Shown piece by piece: positions 22,823-32,211 of a DNA stretch of 50,930 bases. Within the stretch, counting starts at the first letter, position 1. Every line of letters starts with the position of its first letter. The stretch spans positions 1 through 50,930 of the forward strand of contig CAKQRW010000023.1 in NCBI GenBank assembly GCA_934271655.1, given 5' to 3'. This DNA is from an uncultured Bacteroidaceae bacterium (GTDB taxonomy: Bacteria > Bacteroidota > Bacteroidia > Bacteroidales > Bacteroidaceae). A program made the translations under genes and the position numbers. The notes under the pieces were generated by a model. The model was not told the origin of the DNA, did no database searches, and saw only the letters and a program-made list of their open reading frames with translations.

Positions 22823-24037
22823 ATGTACGACATCACACAGATAAGGGAGGATTTTCCCATCCTATCAAGAAACATATACAACCGTCCGCTGGTCTACCTC
22901 GACAACGGTGCCACCACACAGAAGCCCAAGTGCGTGGTGGAGGCCATGGTGGACGAATACTACAATGTCAACGCTAATGTGCATCGTGGCGTGCATTTTC
23001 TCTCACAGAAAGCCACTGACCTGCATGAGGCAAGCCGCGAGACTGTGAGGGCTTTCATCAATGCCAAGTCCACAGCAGAGATTCTCTTCACGCGTGGCAC
23101 CACAGAGAGCATCAACCTGCTGGCCTTCTCTTTTGGCGAAGCCATGGTGAGAGAAGGAGACGAGATCATCGTGAGCGCCATGGAGCATCACAGCAACATA
23201 GTGCCATGGCAGATGATGTGCCAGCGCAAGGGCGCGCAGCTCAGAGTCATCCCGATGAACGATGAGGGCGAACTGCTCATGGACAAGTATGAAGCTCTCA
23301 TCAACGAGAAGACACGCTTAGTATGCTGCACACACGTGAGCAACGTGCTCGGCACCATCAATCCTGTCAAGGATGTGGTGCGCATAGCCCATGAGCACGG
23401 AGTGCCCGCGCTCATCGACGGTGCGCAGTCCACACCGCACATGCAAGTGGACATGCAGGACATCGACTGCGACTTCTTCGCTTTCTCCGGCCACAAGGTC
23501 TATGGACCCACAGGCATAGGCGTGCTCTACGGCAAGGAAGAGTGGCTTGAGAAGTTGCCCCCATACCAGGGAGGAGGAGAGATGATAAAGAATGTCAGCT
23601 TCGAGAAGACTACATACAACGAGCTGCCATACAAATTTGAGGCTGGCACGCCCGACTACATAGCTTCCCACTCGCTGGCCAAAGCCATTGACTATGTGAC
23701 GGCTCTCGGCATGGACAACATCTACAAGCATGAGCAGGAACTTACGTCGTATGCCATGGAGCGCATGACGGAGATTGACGGCATGCGCATCTTCGGCCCT
23801 AAGAGCCATCACGACGCAGTGATAAGCTTCCAGGTGGGCAACATACACCATCTCGACATGGGCACGCTGCTCGACCGCCTCGGCATAGCGGTGCGCACAG
23901 GCCACCACTGCGCCGAGCCTCTCATGCACCGTCTGGGCATCGAGGGCACGGTGAGGGCTTCTTTTGGACTATACAACACCAAGGAAGAGGTGGATGCCCT
24001 TGTGGAAGGCATCAAGCGAGTGGCGCAGATGTTCTGA
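22823..24037 (+). CDS. sufS: SufS-type cysteine desulfurase
   Basis: The 404-residue PLP enzyme removes sulfur from cysteine and passes it on for Fe-S cluster assembly. The Schiff-base lysine is Lys225 in FAFSGHKVYGPTGIG; the persulfide-forming Cys363 lies in RTGHHCAEPLM, the short loop typical of group II (SufS) enzymes. DNGATTQKP near residue 28 is the family N-terminal signature. Length is normal. No sufB, sufC, sufD or sufE is adjacent in this window, so it is separated from the usual cluster or its partners lie elsewhere. Confidence 0.94.
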   Translation: MYDITQIREDFPILSRNIYNRPLVYLDNGATTQKPKCVVEAMVDEYYNVNANVHRGVHFLSQKATDLHEASRETVRAFINAKSTAEILFTRGTTESINLLAFSFGEAMVREGDEIIVSAMEHHSNIVPWQMMCQRKGAQLRVIPMNDEGELLMDKYEALINEKTRLVCCTHVSNVLGTINPVKDVVRIAHEHGVPALIDGAQSTPHMQVDMQDIDCDFFAFSGHKVYGPTGIGVLYGKEEWLEKLPPYQGGGEMIKNVSFEKTTYNELPYKFEAGTPDYIASHSLAKAIDYVTALGMDNIYKHEQELTSYAMERMTEIDGMRIFGPKSHHDAVISFQVGNIHHLDMGTLLDRLGIAVRTGHHCAEPLMHRLGIEGTVRASFGLYNTKEEVDALVEGIKRVAQMF

Positions 24038-24202
24038 CACCACAGCAAGGCCATGCAGCCAGCGCCATCACGGCCATAAAGCCACGACACAGTCCACATA
24101 CTGGCAGCCACAAAGCTGCATTTCTGCAAGAAAGGGACACCTGACGCTACAAACAACATATAGGATAATAAAAATAAAACACATATTTACACTTTCTTAA
24201 TA

Positions 24203-25579
24203 ATGGCACAGAAACCAAGCATACCAAAAGGCACACGCGATTTCTCACCTGTAGAAATGGCTAAACGCAATTACATATTCAACACCATCAAGGACGTTTA
24301 TGCCCTCTATGGCTTTCAGCAGATAGAGACTCCTGCCATGGAGAACCTCTCCACGCTGATGGGCAAATATGGAGAAGAGGGTGACAAACTGCTCTTCAAG
24401 ATTCTCAACTCAGGCGACTTCCTCCATGGCATGACAGCTGATGAGGTGGCTAACACCAGCACCCTGAAACTGGCTGCCAAGTTCTGCGAGAAAGGTCTCC
24501 GATATGACCTCACCGTGCCTTTCGCACGCTATGTGGTACAGCACAGAGAAGAGTTGGCCCTGCCTTTCAAGAGATACCAGATCCAACCAGTATGGCGCGC
24601 GGACCGTCCGCAAAAGGGACGCTACCGCGAGTTCTATCAGTGTGACGCTGACGTGGTAGGCAGCGAGTCACTGCTCAATGAAGTGGAACTGATGCAGATA
24701 GTAGACACAGTCTTCACACGTTTCGGTGTAAGAGTGTGCATCAAGATAAACAACCGCAAGATTCTCACCGGCATAGCGGAGATGATTGGCCAAGCAGACA
24801 AGATTGTGGACATCACAGTGGCTATAGACAAGCTCGACAAGATAGGGCTTGACGCTGTCAACGCCGAGCTGGCTGAGGATGGCATACCTGCAGACGCCAT
24901 TGAGAAACTGCAGCCCATCATCAAGCTGAGCGGCTCCAACGCTGAGAAACTGCAGACCATGAAGGAGGTGCTCAAAGACTCTGAGATAGGAGTGAAGGGC
25001 GTGGAGGAGACTGAATACATACTTTCCAAACTCGGAGCTCTGGAGGGCAACGGAGCCAAACTGCACAATGAGATAGAGCTTGACCTCACTCTCGCGCGCG
25101 GCCTCAACTACTACACAGGAGCCATCTTCGAGGTGAAGGCTCTTGATGTCCAGATTGGTTCCATCACTGGCGGCGGACGCTACGACAACCTCACCGGAAT
25201 CTTCGGCATGCCTGGTCTTAGCGGTGTCGGCATCTCATTTGGCGCAGACCGCATCTTTGACGTGCTCAACCAGCTGGACCTCTACCCAAAAGAGGCTGCC
25301 AACTCCACACAGTTGCTCTTCGTCAACTTTGGCGAGAAAGAGGCAGACTTCTGCCTTGACGTGCTTGCCACAGTGCGTGCGGCTGGCATCAGAGCCGAGA
25401 TCTATCCCGACTCTTCCAAGATGAAGAAGCAGATGAGCTACGCCAACGCCAAGCAGATACCTTACGTGGCCATCGTGGGCGAGAGCGAGCTTGCCGAGGG
25501 CAAGATAAATCTCAAGAACATGGTCACAGGCGAACAGACACTCATTGACGCTGGCAGCATCGTGGAGTGCATCAAGTGA
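24203..25579 (+). CDS. hisS: Histidyl-tRNA synthetase
   Basis: This 458-residue class II synthetase charges tRNA-His. Motif 1 is in the IETPAMENLSTL region; motif 2 is PVWRADRPQKGRYREFYQCD (about 130-149); the histidine-specific signature LARGLNYYTGAIFE and motif 3 GVGISFGADRIFD follow. The C-terminal anticodon-binding domain occupies about 370-458. The protein is slightly longer than the E. coli enzyme (424) because of a central insertion, as is usual in Bacteroidota. A strong terminator follows. Confidence 0.97.
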   Translation: MAQKPSIPKGTRDFSPVEMAKRNYIFNTIKDVYALYGFQQIETPAMENLSTLMGKYGEEGDKLLFKILNSGDFLHGMTADEVANTSTLKLAAKFCEKGLRYDLTVPFARYVVQHREELALPFKRYQIQPVWRADRPQKGRYREFYQCDADVVGSESLLNEVELMQIVDTVFTRFGVRVCIKINNRKILTGIAEMIGQADKIVDITVAIDKLDKIGLDAVNAELAEDGIPADAIEKLQPIIKLSGSNAEKLQTMKEVLKDSEIGVKGVEETEYILSKLGALEGNGAKLHNEIELDLTLARGLNYYTGAIFEVKALDVQIGSITGGGRYDNLTGIFGMPGLSGVGISFGADRIFDVLNQLDLYPKEAANSTQLLFVNFGEKEADFCLDVLATVRAAGIRAEIYPDSSKMKKQMSYANAKQIPYVAIVGESELAEGKINLKNMVTGEQTLIDAGSIVECIK

Positions 25580-25611
25580 AGCTATGCCACTCTATAGGCT
25601 ACACAAACATA

Positions 25612-25652
25612 CAGCCACGGACACACTGTAGAATGTGTCTGTGGCTGATTTT
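25612..25652 (+). terminator. hisS terminator
   Basis: CAGCCACGGACACA (25612-25625) pairs with TGTGTCTGTGGCTG (25634-25647) with one mismatch-like G-U pair, followed by a T run. Confidence 0.85.
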
Positions 25653-25726
25653 TCATTTCTGCGATTTTCCAAAGCAGTCTTGCAAATTCACATTAGAATA
25701 TCAAAGTAGATTGTTTTTATATCAGA

Positions 25727-25808
25727 ATGTCAAAGCACGGTGTTCGCATTAGGTTGCCTCTGGACAAGAGTGCACCAAATATAATAATCACTATGAACAG
25801 CTGCCTAA
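25727..25808 (-). repeat. Decayed, shortened 187-bp element
   Basis: TGTCAAAGCACGGTGTTCGC resembles the inner left part of copy B (ATCAAAGTACGATGCTCTC), and GCACCAAATATAATAATCAC plus TATGAACAGCTGCCTA resembles its right end. The central nested hairpin is absent. It is a strongly diverged, internally deleted relative. Confidence 0.5.
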
Positions 25809-25833
25809 GACATTAAAGCGAGATTTCCCTCAC

Positions 25834-26802
25834 ATGAAAAGAATAATAGCATTTTTAAAGAAATGGACGCTGATGTGCGCCCTTGCGCTCGGCTCAATAG
25901 TCTATCTGCTCTTCTCACAGACTCCATGCCTGCAGCCTATAGGCAAGACGGCCGGTCCATGGTTTGTGGAGATAGTCCCCTACGTCATCTTCAGCCTGCT
26001 GTATGTCACCTTCTGCAAGATAGACATGGAGAACATGCGTCCGCATGCGTGGCACTTCTGGCTGCAAGCCATACGTACCGCCATATCAGCGCTATTCGTG
26101 CTGCTCATCTATCTGTTTGGCTCATCAAGCCCCGACGTCAAGGTCATCCTGGAAGGATGCTTCATCTGCTTCATCTGCCCCACTGCGGCAGCGGCTGCTG
26201 TGGTGACTGAGAAGCTCGGTGGCAGCATAGCCTCGCTGACTGTCTACACACTCATAGCCAACTGCGTCACGATGCTTATCATACCTCTGTTTTTCCCTAT
26301 GGTGGAGAAGGAGGCCGACATAACCTTCATGTTCGCCTTCCTCATGATACTGAGGCGCGTCTTTCTGGTGCTTCTGCTGCCACTGTGCCTTGCGCTGCTC
26401 ACACGCAAGTATATGCCCAACCTGGCTGCTCGCATAAAGAGTTACAAGAACCTCGCCTTCTACATGTGGGGATTCAACCTGACCATCGTCACTGGCATGA
26501 CTCTCGACAACATTCTCAACGCTGAAATTGGCGGATGGTCGCTTGCGCTACTCATCATACTGCCGCTCTTCATCACCATCATACAGTTCTCCATAGGCAA
26601 ATGGGTGGGAGGATGCTACGGTGACCGCATCAGCGCCGGACAGGCTCTTGGACAGAAGAACACCATTGTGGGTATATGGCTCACCATCACTTTTCTCAAT
26701 CCGCTGGCGGCCGTGGCTCCCGGAGCATACGTGCTCTGGCAAAATCTTGTCAACTCATGGCAGATATGGTGCAAGGAGAAATACGGAGTGCTGAAATGGT
26801 GA
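25834..26802 (+). CDS. Polytopic membrane transporter, BASS/AEC-like
   Basis: The 322-residue protein is almost entirely hydrophobic, with about nine or ten helices. FICPTAAAAAVVTEKLGGS (about 112-130) and AGQALGQKNTIVGIWLTITF (about 269-288) sit where BASS and AEC transporters have their unwound crossover segments, but the key words differ from the BASS protein encoded at 20144. It is therefore called only to fold level. The substrate is unknown. It has its own spacer after the hisS terminator and ends in a repeat-rich region with a bidirectional hairpin. Confidence 0.65.
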   Translation: MKRIIAFLKKWTLMCALALGSIVYLLFSQTPCLQPIGKTAGPWFVEIVPYVIFSLLYVTFCKIDMENMRPHAWHFWLQAIRTAISALFVLLIYLFGSSSPDVKVILEGCFICFICPTAAAAAVVTEKLGGSIASLTVYTLIANCVTMLIIPLFFPMVEKEADITFMFAFLMILRRVFLVLLLPLCLALLTRKYMPNLAARIKSYKNLAFYMWGFNLTIVTGMTLDNILNAEIGGWSLALLIILPLFITIIQFSIGKWVGGCYGDRISAGQALGQKNTIVGIWLTITFLNPLAAVAPGAYVLWQNLVNSWQIWCKEKYGVLKW

Positions 26803-26875
26803 AACACGGCAGTAGCCATTAGCTACATAAGACACACATGACAGCTGCCTTTCTTACATTCATTATATAAAACAG

Positions 26876-26962
26876 ACAAGATATATACATATAAGATACG
26901 AAAGATATATATAAGGCACGTATATAAGATACGAAAGATATATACGTATATAAGACACGCAC
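26876..26962. repeat. AT-rich short tandem repeats
   Basis: TATAAGATACGAAAGATATA occurs at about 26890 and 26922, interspersed with ATAAGGCACG, ATAAGACACG and similar words, leading into the hairpin at 26963. Confidence 0.7.
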
Positions 26963-27015
26963 ATAAGACACGCAAGCGCACCGTCTTCTCCAGACGATGC
27001 GCTTGCGTGTCTTAT
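26963..27015. terminator. Bidirectional terminator hairpin
   Basis: A perfect 18-bp stem ATAAGACACGCAAGCGCA (26963-26980) / 26998-27015 has a small inner stem CGTCT/AGACG. It lies between convergent genes (transporter on plus, DPP4 on minus) and probably ends both transcripts, although T tracts are weak. Confidence 0.7.
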
Positions 27016-27030
27016 ATGCAGTGCGCTATT

Positions 27031-29247
27031 TCATTTATTCATCAGGTGCCTGTCGAGATAGTCCTCGATGCGGCGGAGAAGATGGCGGCGCGTGTTGCCT
27101 CCATAGATGCTGTGGTTGCGATTGGTGTAGACCTGCATGTCAAACTGTATGTCGGCCTGCACGAGAGCCTCTGCCAGCTCTGCCGTGTTCTGGTAGTGAA
27201 CATTGTCATCAGCTGTGCCATGTATGATGAGCAGGTCGCCTTTGAGATTCTGATAGCGATGCAGCGGTGAGCAGTCATAGCCTGAAGGATTCTCCTGCGG
27301 CGTGCGCATGAATCGCTCTGTGTAGGCTGAGTCATAGAAACGCCAATCTGTCACTGGTGCCACTGCCACGCCACAGTTGAACACGGAGCGTCCCTCACAC
27401 ATTGACATGATGGTGTTGAAGCCACCGAAGCTCCAGCCCCATATGGCTATGCGCGAGGCGTCGACATATGGCTGCTTGGCCAGCCAGAGAGCTGTCTCCA
27501 CCTGGTCGTGCGACTCGATGTCTCCCAACTTGAGATATGTGCAGCGCATGAAGTCGGAGCCGCGGCCTCCTGTGCCACGTCCGTCCACACACACCACGAT
27601 GTATCCTTTCTCGGCAAGGCGCTGTTCCCATATGAGTCCGCCTGCAAAGCCATTGGAGAAAGCGTTGTGCACCTGCTGGCTGCCTGGCCCGCTATACTGA
27701 TACATCAGCACAGGATATTTCTTTGACGCATCGAAGTTGGCTGGCTTGACCATCCATCCGTTGAGCTGCACCCCATCTGCCGTGGTGACAGAGATAATCT
27801 CTGGGACGGAAAGGTGGAGCGAGGCGAGAGACGCTTTCAGCGCCGCATTGTCCTCTATAGTCTTCAGCGACTTGCCAGCAGCGCTGCATGCTGTGTATAC
27901 AGGAGGCGTGCTTATATCGGAGAAGGCATTGATGTAGTATGAGCAGCCACGGCTGAAGATGGCTGAGTTGAAGCCCTTGCCTGCGGAGAGGCGAGTCTTG
28001 TGTCCCGTCGCGTCCACACGGTAGATGTACTGCTCAAGCGGACTGCCCTCGTTGCTGGCATAATAGAAATACTTGCCATCCGCACTCTTGCCGTAATAGT
28101 CTGTCACATCGTAGTCGCCCGATGTGAGCTGGCGCACCAGTTGTCCGCCTGCTGTGTAGAGATAGAGATGGCGATGTCCGTCACGGTCGCTGCGCAAGAC
28201 GAAATTGCCATCCTTGAAACTGATGTCGGCATACGAGCAGTCGTCGACATACTTCTTGTTTGTCTCACGCAGCACAAGCTGCGACTGCGTGCTGCGGACA
28301 TTGACCGCATAGAAATCAAGACGGTCCTGGTGGCGGTTGAGCGTGAGCACCATCAGACGGTCTTTCTCGCCGGTGAACTGTATGCGCGGCACGTAGCCGT
28401 CAGCGTCCAGCGGCACCTGCAAGGCACGCGTGACACGACTCTTGATGTCGAACGAGTGAACCGACACCTTGGAGTTGTCCTCACCTGCCTTCGGATACTT
28501 GTACTCATACGTCCCTGGATAGAGAGCGCAGTCATCGTGTGCGGGGCTGTCGCCCTTGTACCATGGGAAAGCGAACGTCTTCACGCCCGACTCATCAAAA
28601 CGCACCCATGCCAGCATCTCGCTGTCGGCAGAGAAGTCGAAGGCGCAGTTGTAGCCAAACTCCTCCTCATACACCCAGTCGGGCTTGCCGTTGATGACCT
28701 TGTTCTTCTCGCCATCCTTTGTCACCTGGCTCTCTGCGTTGTTGAAGAGGAGCTTGACGAGGAATATGTTGTTGTCGCGCACGAAAGCCACCATGTTGCC
28801 GTCGGGCGAGAACTTAGGACACTCCTGCGCGCCGTTCTTTGAGAGAGGCGCCAGCGTCTTGTTCCTCACATTATAGATGTAATAGACTGATGTGGCAGAA
28901 TGCCTGTAGATAGACCTGCGCTCTGTCTCTATCAGTATGTTCTTCTCGTCGGGCGACATCACATAGCCATCGATGCTTTCAAGCGATGCTCCGCGAGCCG
29001 TAGCCACATCGAAGAGCACATCTGTCACCTCGCTTGTCTTGAACGAGCATTTCTCTATGCGTCTGCCATCATCGCTCACACTGGCATACGACTCGCCATC
29101 GGCAAGCGGACGCACACTGCGGATAGACTTGGGAGCATAACGGTAAGTGGTCACATCGTCCAGACTGATCTGCTGCGCCTGCGCTGCCATAGCCGTTCCT
29201 ACAACAGACAAGGCTGCTGCCATAATTCTCAGGATAAAACGTTTCAT
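27031..29247 (-). CDS. Dipeptidyl peptidase IV, S9B family
   Basis: The 738-residue exported serine peptidase has a signal sequence (about 1-24, ending AMAAQA), an N-terminal beta-propeller (about 50-480) and an alpha/beta-hydrolase domain (about 490-738). Catalytic residues are Ser606 in GWSFGGF, Asp680 in HGTADDNVH and His712 in NRNHSIYGG. The propeller holds DWVYEEEFGYN with the two glutamates that bind the substrate N-terminus in DPP4. It should release X-Pro (and X-Ala) dipeptides from peptides in the periplasm. It lies 55 bp after the asparaginase gene on the same strand and may be co-transcribed with it, which would join peptide and asparagine breakdown. A 280-residue plus-strand ORF inside it is a shadow. 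Confidence 0.92.
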   Translation of the reverse strand: MKRFILRIMAAALSVVGTAMAAQAQQISLDDVTTYRYAPKSIRSVRPLADGESYASVSDDGRRIEKCSFKTSEVTDVLFDVATARGASLESIDGYVMSPDEKNILIETERRSIYRHSATSVYYIYNVRNKTLAPLSKNGAQECPKFSPDGNMVAFVRDNNIFLVKLLFNNAESQVTKDGEKNKVINGKPDWVYEEEFGYNCAFDFSADSEMLAWVRFDESGVKTFAFPWYKGDSPAHDDCALYPGTYEYKYPKAGEDNSKVSVHSFDIKSRVTRALQVPLDADGYVPRIQFTGEKDRLMVLTLNRHQDRLDFYAVNVRSTQSQLVLRETNKKYVDDCSYADISFKDGNFVLRSDRDGHRHLYLYTAGGQLVRQLTSGDYDVTDYYGKSADGKYFYYASNEGSPLEQYIYRVDATGHKTRLSAGKGFNSAIFSRGCSYYINAFSDISTPPVYTACSAAGKSLKTIEDNAALKASLASLHLSVPEIISVTTADGVQLNGWMVKPANFDASKKYPVLMYQYSGPGSQQVHNAFSNGFAGGLIWEQRLAEKGYIVVCVDGRGTGGRGSDFMRCTYLKLGDIESHDQVETALWLAKQPYVDASRIAIWGWSFGGFNTIMSMCEGRSVFNCGVAVAPVTDWRFYDSAYTERFMRTPQENPSGYDCSPLHRYQNLKGDLLIIHGTADDNVHYQNTAELAEALVQADIQFDMQVYTNRNHSIYGGNTRRHLLRRIEDYLDRHLMNK

Positions 29248-29302
29248 ATTTCTGTTTGTTTTGCTGTTTTCATTTCATGCGTATGGGACAGGCCCACACC
29301 GT

Positions 29303-30373
29303 TCAAGCCTCAGTCAGCTCGCCAGCCAGATTGGCATTCATGAGCAGGCGCACCTCCGATGGCCTGAAACCTTGGCCGAAGAGGACCATCAGCTTGGTGA
29401 TGGCAGCCTCGATGGTCATGTCGTGTCCGCTCACTACCCCAGCCTCTATCAGCTGGCGCGAGTTCTCATACAGCCCCATGGTCACGCCACCGCTCTGACA
29501 CTGCGTGATGTTCACTATGACCTTGCCTGCTGCCGTAGCTTTTCTGATCACATCCACCAGCATCGGGTTGGAGGGAGCGTTGCCTGAGCCGAAGGTGCGG
29601 AGAATGATGCCACGTATGTTGTCCATCAGCATCACGTTCTCTATCAGTTCCATCGGTATGCCGGGAAAGAGAGTCAGAGCCACCACCTCAGGACACGCGT
29701 CATAATGCACTGTGAGCGGACGCAGTCCCTTGTCACCCGACGATGGCACCAGCTTGCGAATGACCGCATGGTTGTAATTGATGTTGATGCCTGTCTTGGC
29801 GAGGTAAGGATAGTTGTAGCTGGCGAAGGCCTTGAAATGTTCAGAGTTGGCTTTGGTGCAACGGTTGCCGCGGTAGAGGTGCTGCCCGAAGAATACGCAC
29901 ACCTCAGGCACAGCCGGATGTCCCGTCTCGTCTTCCGCCGCCGCCAGTTCGATGGCCGTGAGAAGATTCTCCTTGCCATCTGTGCGCACCACGCCTATAG
30001 GCAACTGGCTGCCTGTCAGGATGACCGGCTTGGCAAGGTTCTCAAGCATGAAGCTGAGCGCGCTGGCTGTATACGCCATAGTGTCTGTGCCATGAAGGAT
30101 GACAAAGCCGTCATACTCGTCATAGTTGGAGTCTATGATGCCAGCTATCTTGGCCCACAGCTGAGGCGTCATGTCGCTGGAGTCGATAGGAGGCTCAAAC
30201 TGGTAGTTGTGTATGACATAGTCAAACTCGTTTATCTCTGGCACATGCTTCTGAAGGTGGTCGAAATTGAATGTCTCGAGCGCTCCAGTCTCAGGATTGC
30301 GTATCATGCCTATCGTGCCACCTGTATATATGAGCAAGAGTTTCTTTGTCGACGTGTACATCGCGTGATTCAT
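29303..30373 (-). CDS. ansA: L-asparaginase, type I
   Basis: The 356-residue enzyme hydrolyses asparagine to aspartate and ammonia. The first catalytic threonine is in YTGGTIGM (Thr20), and the second in HGTDTMAYTASALSF. There is no signal peptide, which with the overall pattern favours the cytoplasmic type I enzyme, a low-affinity allosteric form, over the periplasmic type II. The start could be ATG 30373 or the in-frame ATG four codons later; both keep the catalytic part. A TAACTTTG promoter box on the minus strand lies at 30435-30428. Confidence 0.93.
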   Translation of the reverse strand: MNHAMYTSTKKLLLIYTGGTIGMIRNPETGALETFNFDHLQKHVPEINEFDYVIHNYQFEPPIDSSDMTPQLWAKIAGIIDSNYDEYDGFVILHGTDTMAYTASALSFMLENLAKPVILTGSQLPIGVVRTDGKENLLTAIELAAAEDETGHPAVPEVCVFFGQHLYRGNRCTKANSEHFKAFASYNYPYLAKTGININYNHAVIRKLVPSSGDKGLRPLTVHYDACPEVVALTLFPGIPMELIENVMLMDNIRGIILRTFGSGNAPSNPMLVDVIRKATAAGKVIVNITQCQSGGVTMGLYENSRQLIEAGVVSGHDMTIEAAITKLMVLFGQGFRPSEVRLLMNANLAGELTEA

Positions 30374-30427
30374 TTCTTCTTACTTATTGATTTATATTCT
30401 TCTTTCGTATTATACATATATTATTGG

Positions 30428-30435
30428 CAAAGTTA
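30428..30435 (-). promoter_or_regulatory. ansA promoter -7 box
   Basis: CAAAGTTA on the plus strand reads TAACTTTG on the minus strand, 55 bp upstream of the ansA start. Confidence 0.6.
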
Positions 30436-30531
30436 GTGATATTTTTCAGCATAGCGGACATGTAAGCGAGAAAATCAGATGGAGGGGCAACAAAATGGCA
30501 GGCATAAGCCATTATACTTATTCTTTTTTAT

Positions 30532-30539
30532 TAACTTTG
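30532..30539 (+). promoter_or_regulatory. yicC promoter -7 box
   Basis: TAACTTTG lies just before ATG 30541, which would put transcription start downstream of that ATG and so favours the next start at 30562. Confidence 0.65.
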
Positions 30540-30561
30540 CATGAAAATACAGTTTATTATC

Positions 30562-31437
30562 ATGATACAATCAATGACAGGCTACGGCAAATGCGTCGTA
30601 GAATACAACGGAAAGAAAATACACGCTGAGGTGAAATCGCTCAACAGCAAAGCGATGGACCTCTCCACACGCGTGTCTCCACTCTACCGCGAGAAGGAGA
30701 TGGAGATAAGGCAACTTCTGCAGCAGCGCCTGGAGCGCGGCAAGGTGGATTTTGTCATCTGGCTGGAGAAGGATGTGGCTGCAAGCGCATCAGTCATCAA
30801 CATGGACATTGTCGCTGAATACAAGAAGCAGATAGAGAACATGCAGACAGCACTCGGACTGCCACAGCCTGCCGACTGGTATGCCACTCTCATGCGCATG
30901 CCCGACGTGATGGCTCACCCCGACATGGAAGAGCTTACCGACGAGGAATGGCAGGCGGCAAGGGGAGCGGCAGAGAAGGCCATAGACGAGCTCATAGCCT
31001 TCCGCAAGCAGGAGGGTCTTGCACTGGCCGGCAAATTCAGGGAGAAGATCGCCAACATAGCCAAGTGCATGGAGGCTATAGAGCCTTTCGAGAAAGACCG
31101 CACAGAGAAGATACGCCAGCGCATCCTCGACTCGCTTGAGCAGCGCATTGGCGTGGACTATGACAAGAACCGCCTTGAGCAAGAAATGATATACTACATC
31201 GAGAAACTTGACATCTCGGAGGAGAAGCAGCGCCTTGCCAACCATCTGAAATACTTCATCCAGACTATGGAGGAAGGACATGGCCAGGGCAAGAAGCTTG
31301 GCTTCATCGCGCAGGAGATGGGAAGGGAAATCAACACCACCGGCTCCAAGTCCAACCAGGCCGAGATGCAGAACATCGTGGTGAAGATGAAGGATGAACT
31401 GGAACAAATCAAGGAGCAGGTGCTCAATGTGCTCTAA
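30562..31437 (+). CDS. YicC-family endoribonuclease
   Basis: From ATG 30562 the product has 291 residues and begins MIQSMTGYGKCVVEYNGK, the standard YicC start. The N-terminal YicC domain (about 1-155) has VKSLNSKAMDLSTRV, and the C-terminal DUF1732 region (about 205-291) ends with GSKSNQAEMQNIVVKMKDEL. YicC-family proteins are hexameric RNases linked to small-RNA turnover in E. coli and to stress growth. An ATG at 30541 is excluded because a TAACTTTG promoter box ends one base before it. gmk follows, a pairing conserved in Bacteroidota, although here a strong hairpin lies between them. Confidence 0.9.
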   Translation: MIQSMTGYGKCVVEYNGKKIHAEVKSLNSKAMDLSTRVSPLYREKEMEIRQLLQQRLERGKVDFVIWLEKDVAASASVINMDIVAEYKKQIENMQTALGLPQPADWYATLMRMPDVMAHPDMEELTDEEWQAARGAAEKAIDELIAFRKQEGLALAGKFREKIANIAKCMEAIEPFEKDRTEKIRQRILDSLEQRIGVDYDKNRLEQEMIYYIEKLDISEEKQRLANHLKYFIQTMEEGHGQGKKLGFIAQEMGREINTTGSKSNQAEMQNIVVKMKDELEQIKEQVLNVL

Positions 31438-31444
31438 GCATAAG

Positions 31445-31496
31445 AATGGAGAATCAGGACAAGCCTTTCAACAACGGCTTGTCCTGATTCTCCATT
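31445..31496 (+). terminator. yicC terminator
   Basis: A perfect 21-bp stem (31445-31465 with 31476-31496, core GGAGAATCAGGACAAGCC) has a 10-nt loop and a short T tract. It begins 8 bp after the yicC stop. Confidence 0.8.
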
Positions 31497-31545
31497 TTGC
31501 CCTTCAGCGTATGGCGCACCTGGCATACCCACACATTATACACCA

Positions 31546-31602
31546 CTCACAAAAGAACGTACACACATTACATATCGCTCACAAAAGAACGTACACACAT
31601 TA
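31546..31602. repeat. 25-bp direct repeat, two copies
   Basis: CTCACAAAAGAACGTACACA followed by CATTA occurs at 31546-31570 and again at 31578-31602, in the spacer before gmk. A third partial ACACATTATACACCAC lies at both sides. Confidence 0.75.
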
Positions 31603-31629
31603 TACACCACAAAAAAGATACACACATCT

Positions 31630-32208
31630 ATGGAAGGAAAACTTATCATCATCGCCGCCCCATCAGGCACAGGCAAGTCGACTATCATACACAATGTGAT
31701 GGACGACGGAGGCGCAGAAGAACTGAACCTCCATTTCTCCATATCAGCCACCTCGCGTGCGCCACGCGGCACAGAGCAGAACGGCGTGGAGTATTTCTTT
31801 CTCTCTCCAGAGGAGTTTCGCCAAAAGATAGCCAACAACGAGTTTCTTGAATACGAGGAAGTGTTCAGCGGCACCTACTACGGCACCCTGAGGTCGCAGG
31901 TGGACAAGCAGCTTGCGGCTGGCGAGAACGTGCTCTTCGACATTGATGTGAACGGAGCCATGAACATCAAGAAGGCCTATGGCAAGCGCGCGCTCAGCAT
32001 CTTCATACAGCCACCAAGCATCGAGGAGCTGCGACGCCGCCTCACCAACCGTGGCACAGAGGCCGCTGATGTCATAGAGAAGCGCATCAGCCGTGCTGAG
32101 TATGAGCTGAGCCAAGCCGACAAATTTGACGAGACTGTGGTCAACGACCAGATTGAGATAGCATCCGTGGAGGTGCAAGCTCTCATCGAAGACTTTATTG
32201 AGGAATAA
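31630..32208 (+). CDS. gmk: Guanylate kinase
   Basis: The 192-residue cytoplasmic enzyme converts GMP to GDP with ATP. The P-loop is APSGTGKST (about 8-16); SATSRAPRGTEQNGVEYFFL (about 39-58) is the GMP-binding segment with its arginines; FDIDVNGAMNIK and IFIQPPSIEELRRRL follow. Length is normal. In many Bacteroidota nadD follows gmk, but here the gene is followed by intergenic repeats, a terminator and the convergent SusD gene. Confidence 0.96.
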   Translation: MEGKLIIIAAPSGTGKSTIIHNVMDDGGAEELNLHFSISATSRAPRGTEQNGVEYFFLSPEEFRQKIANNEFLEYEEVFSGTYYGTLRSQVDKQLAAGENVLFDIDVNGAMNIKKAYGKRALSIFIQPPSIEELRRRLTNRGTEAADVIEKRISRAEYELSQADKFDETVVNDQIEIASVEVQALIEDFIEE

Positions 32209-32211
32209 AAC

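Noticed and set aside
28000..28842. Plus-strand ORF of 280 residues
   Set aside because: It is fully antisense to the beta-propeller of DPP4, whose motifs are intact; composition is that of a shadow frame.
29705..30436. Plus-strand ORF of 243 residues
   Set aside because: It is antisense to the asparaginase gene, which has all catalytic motifs.
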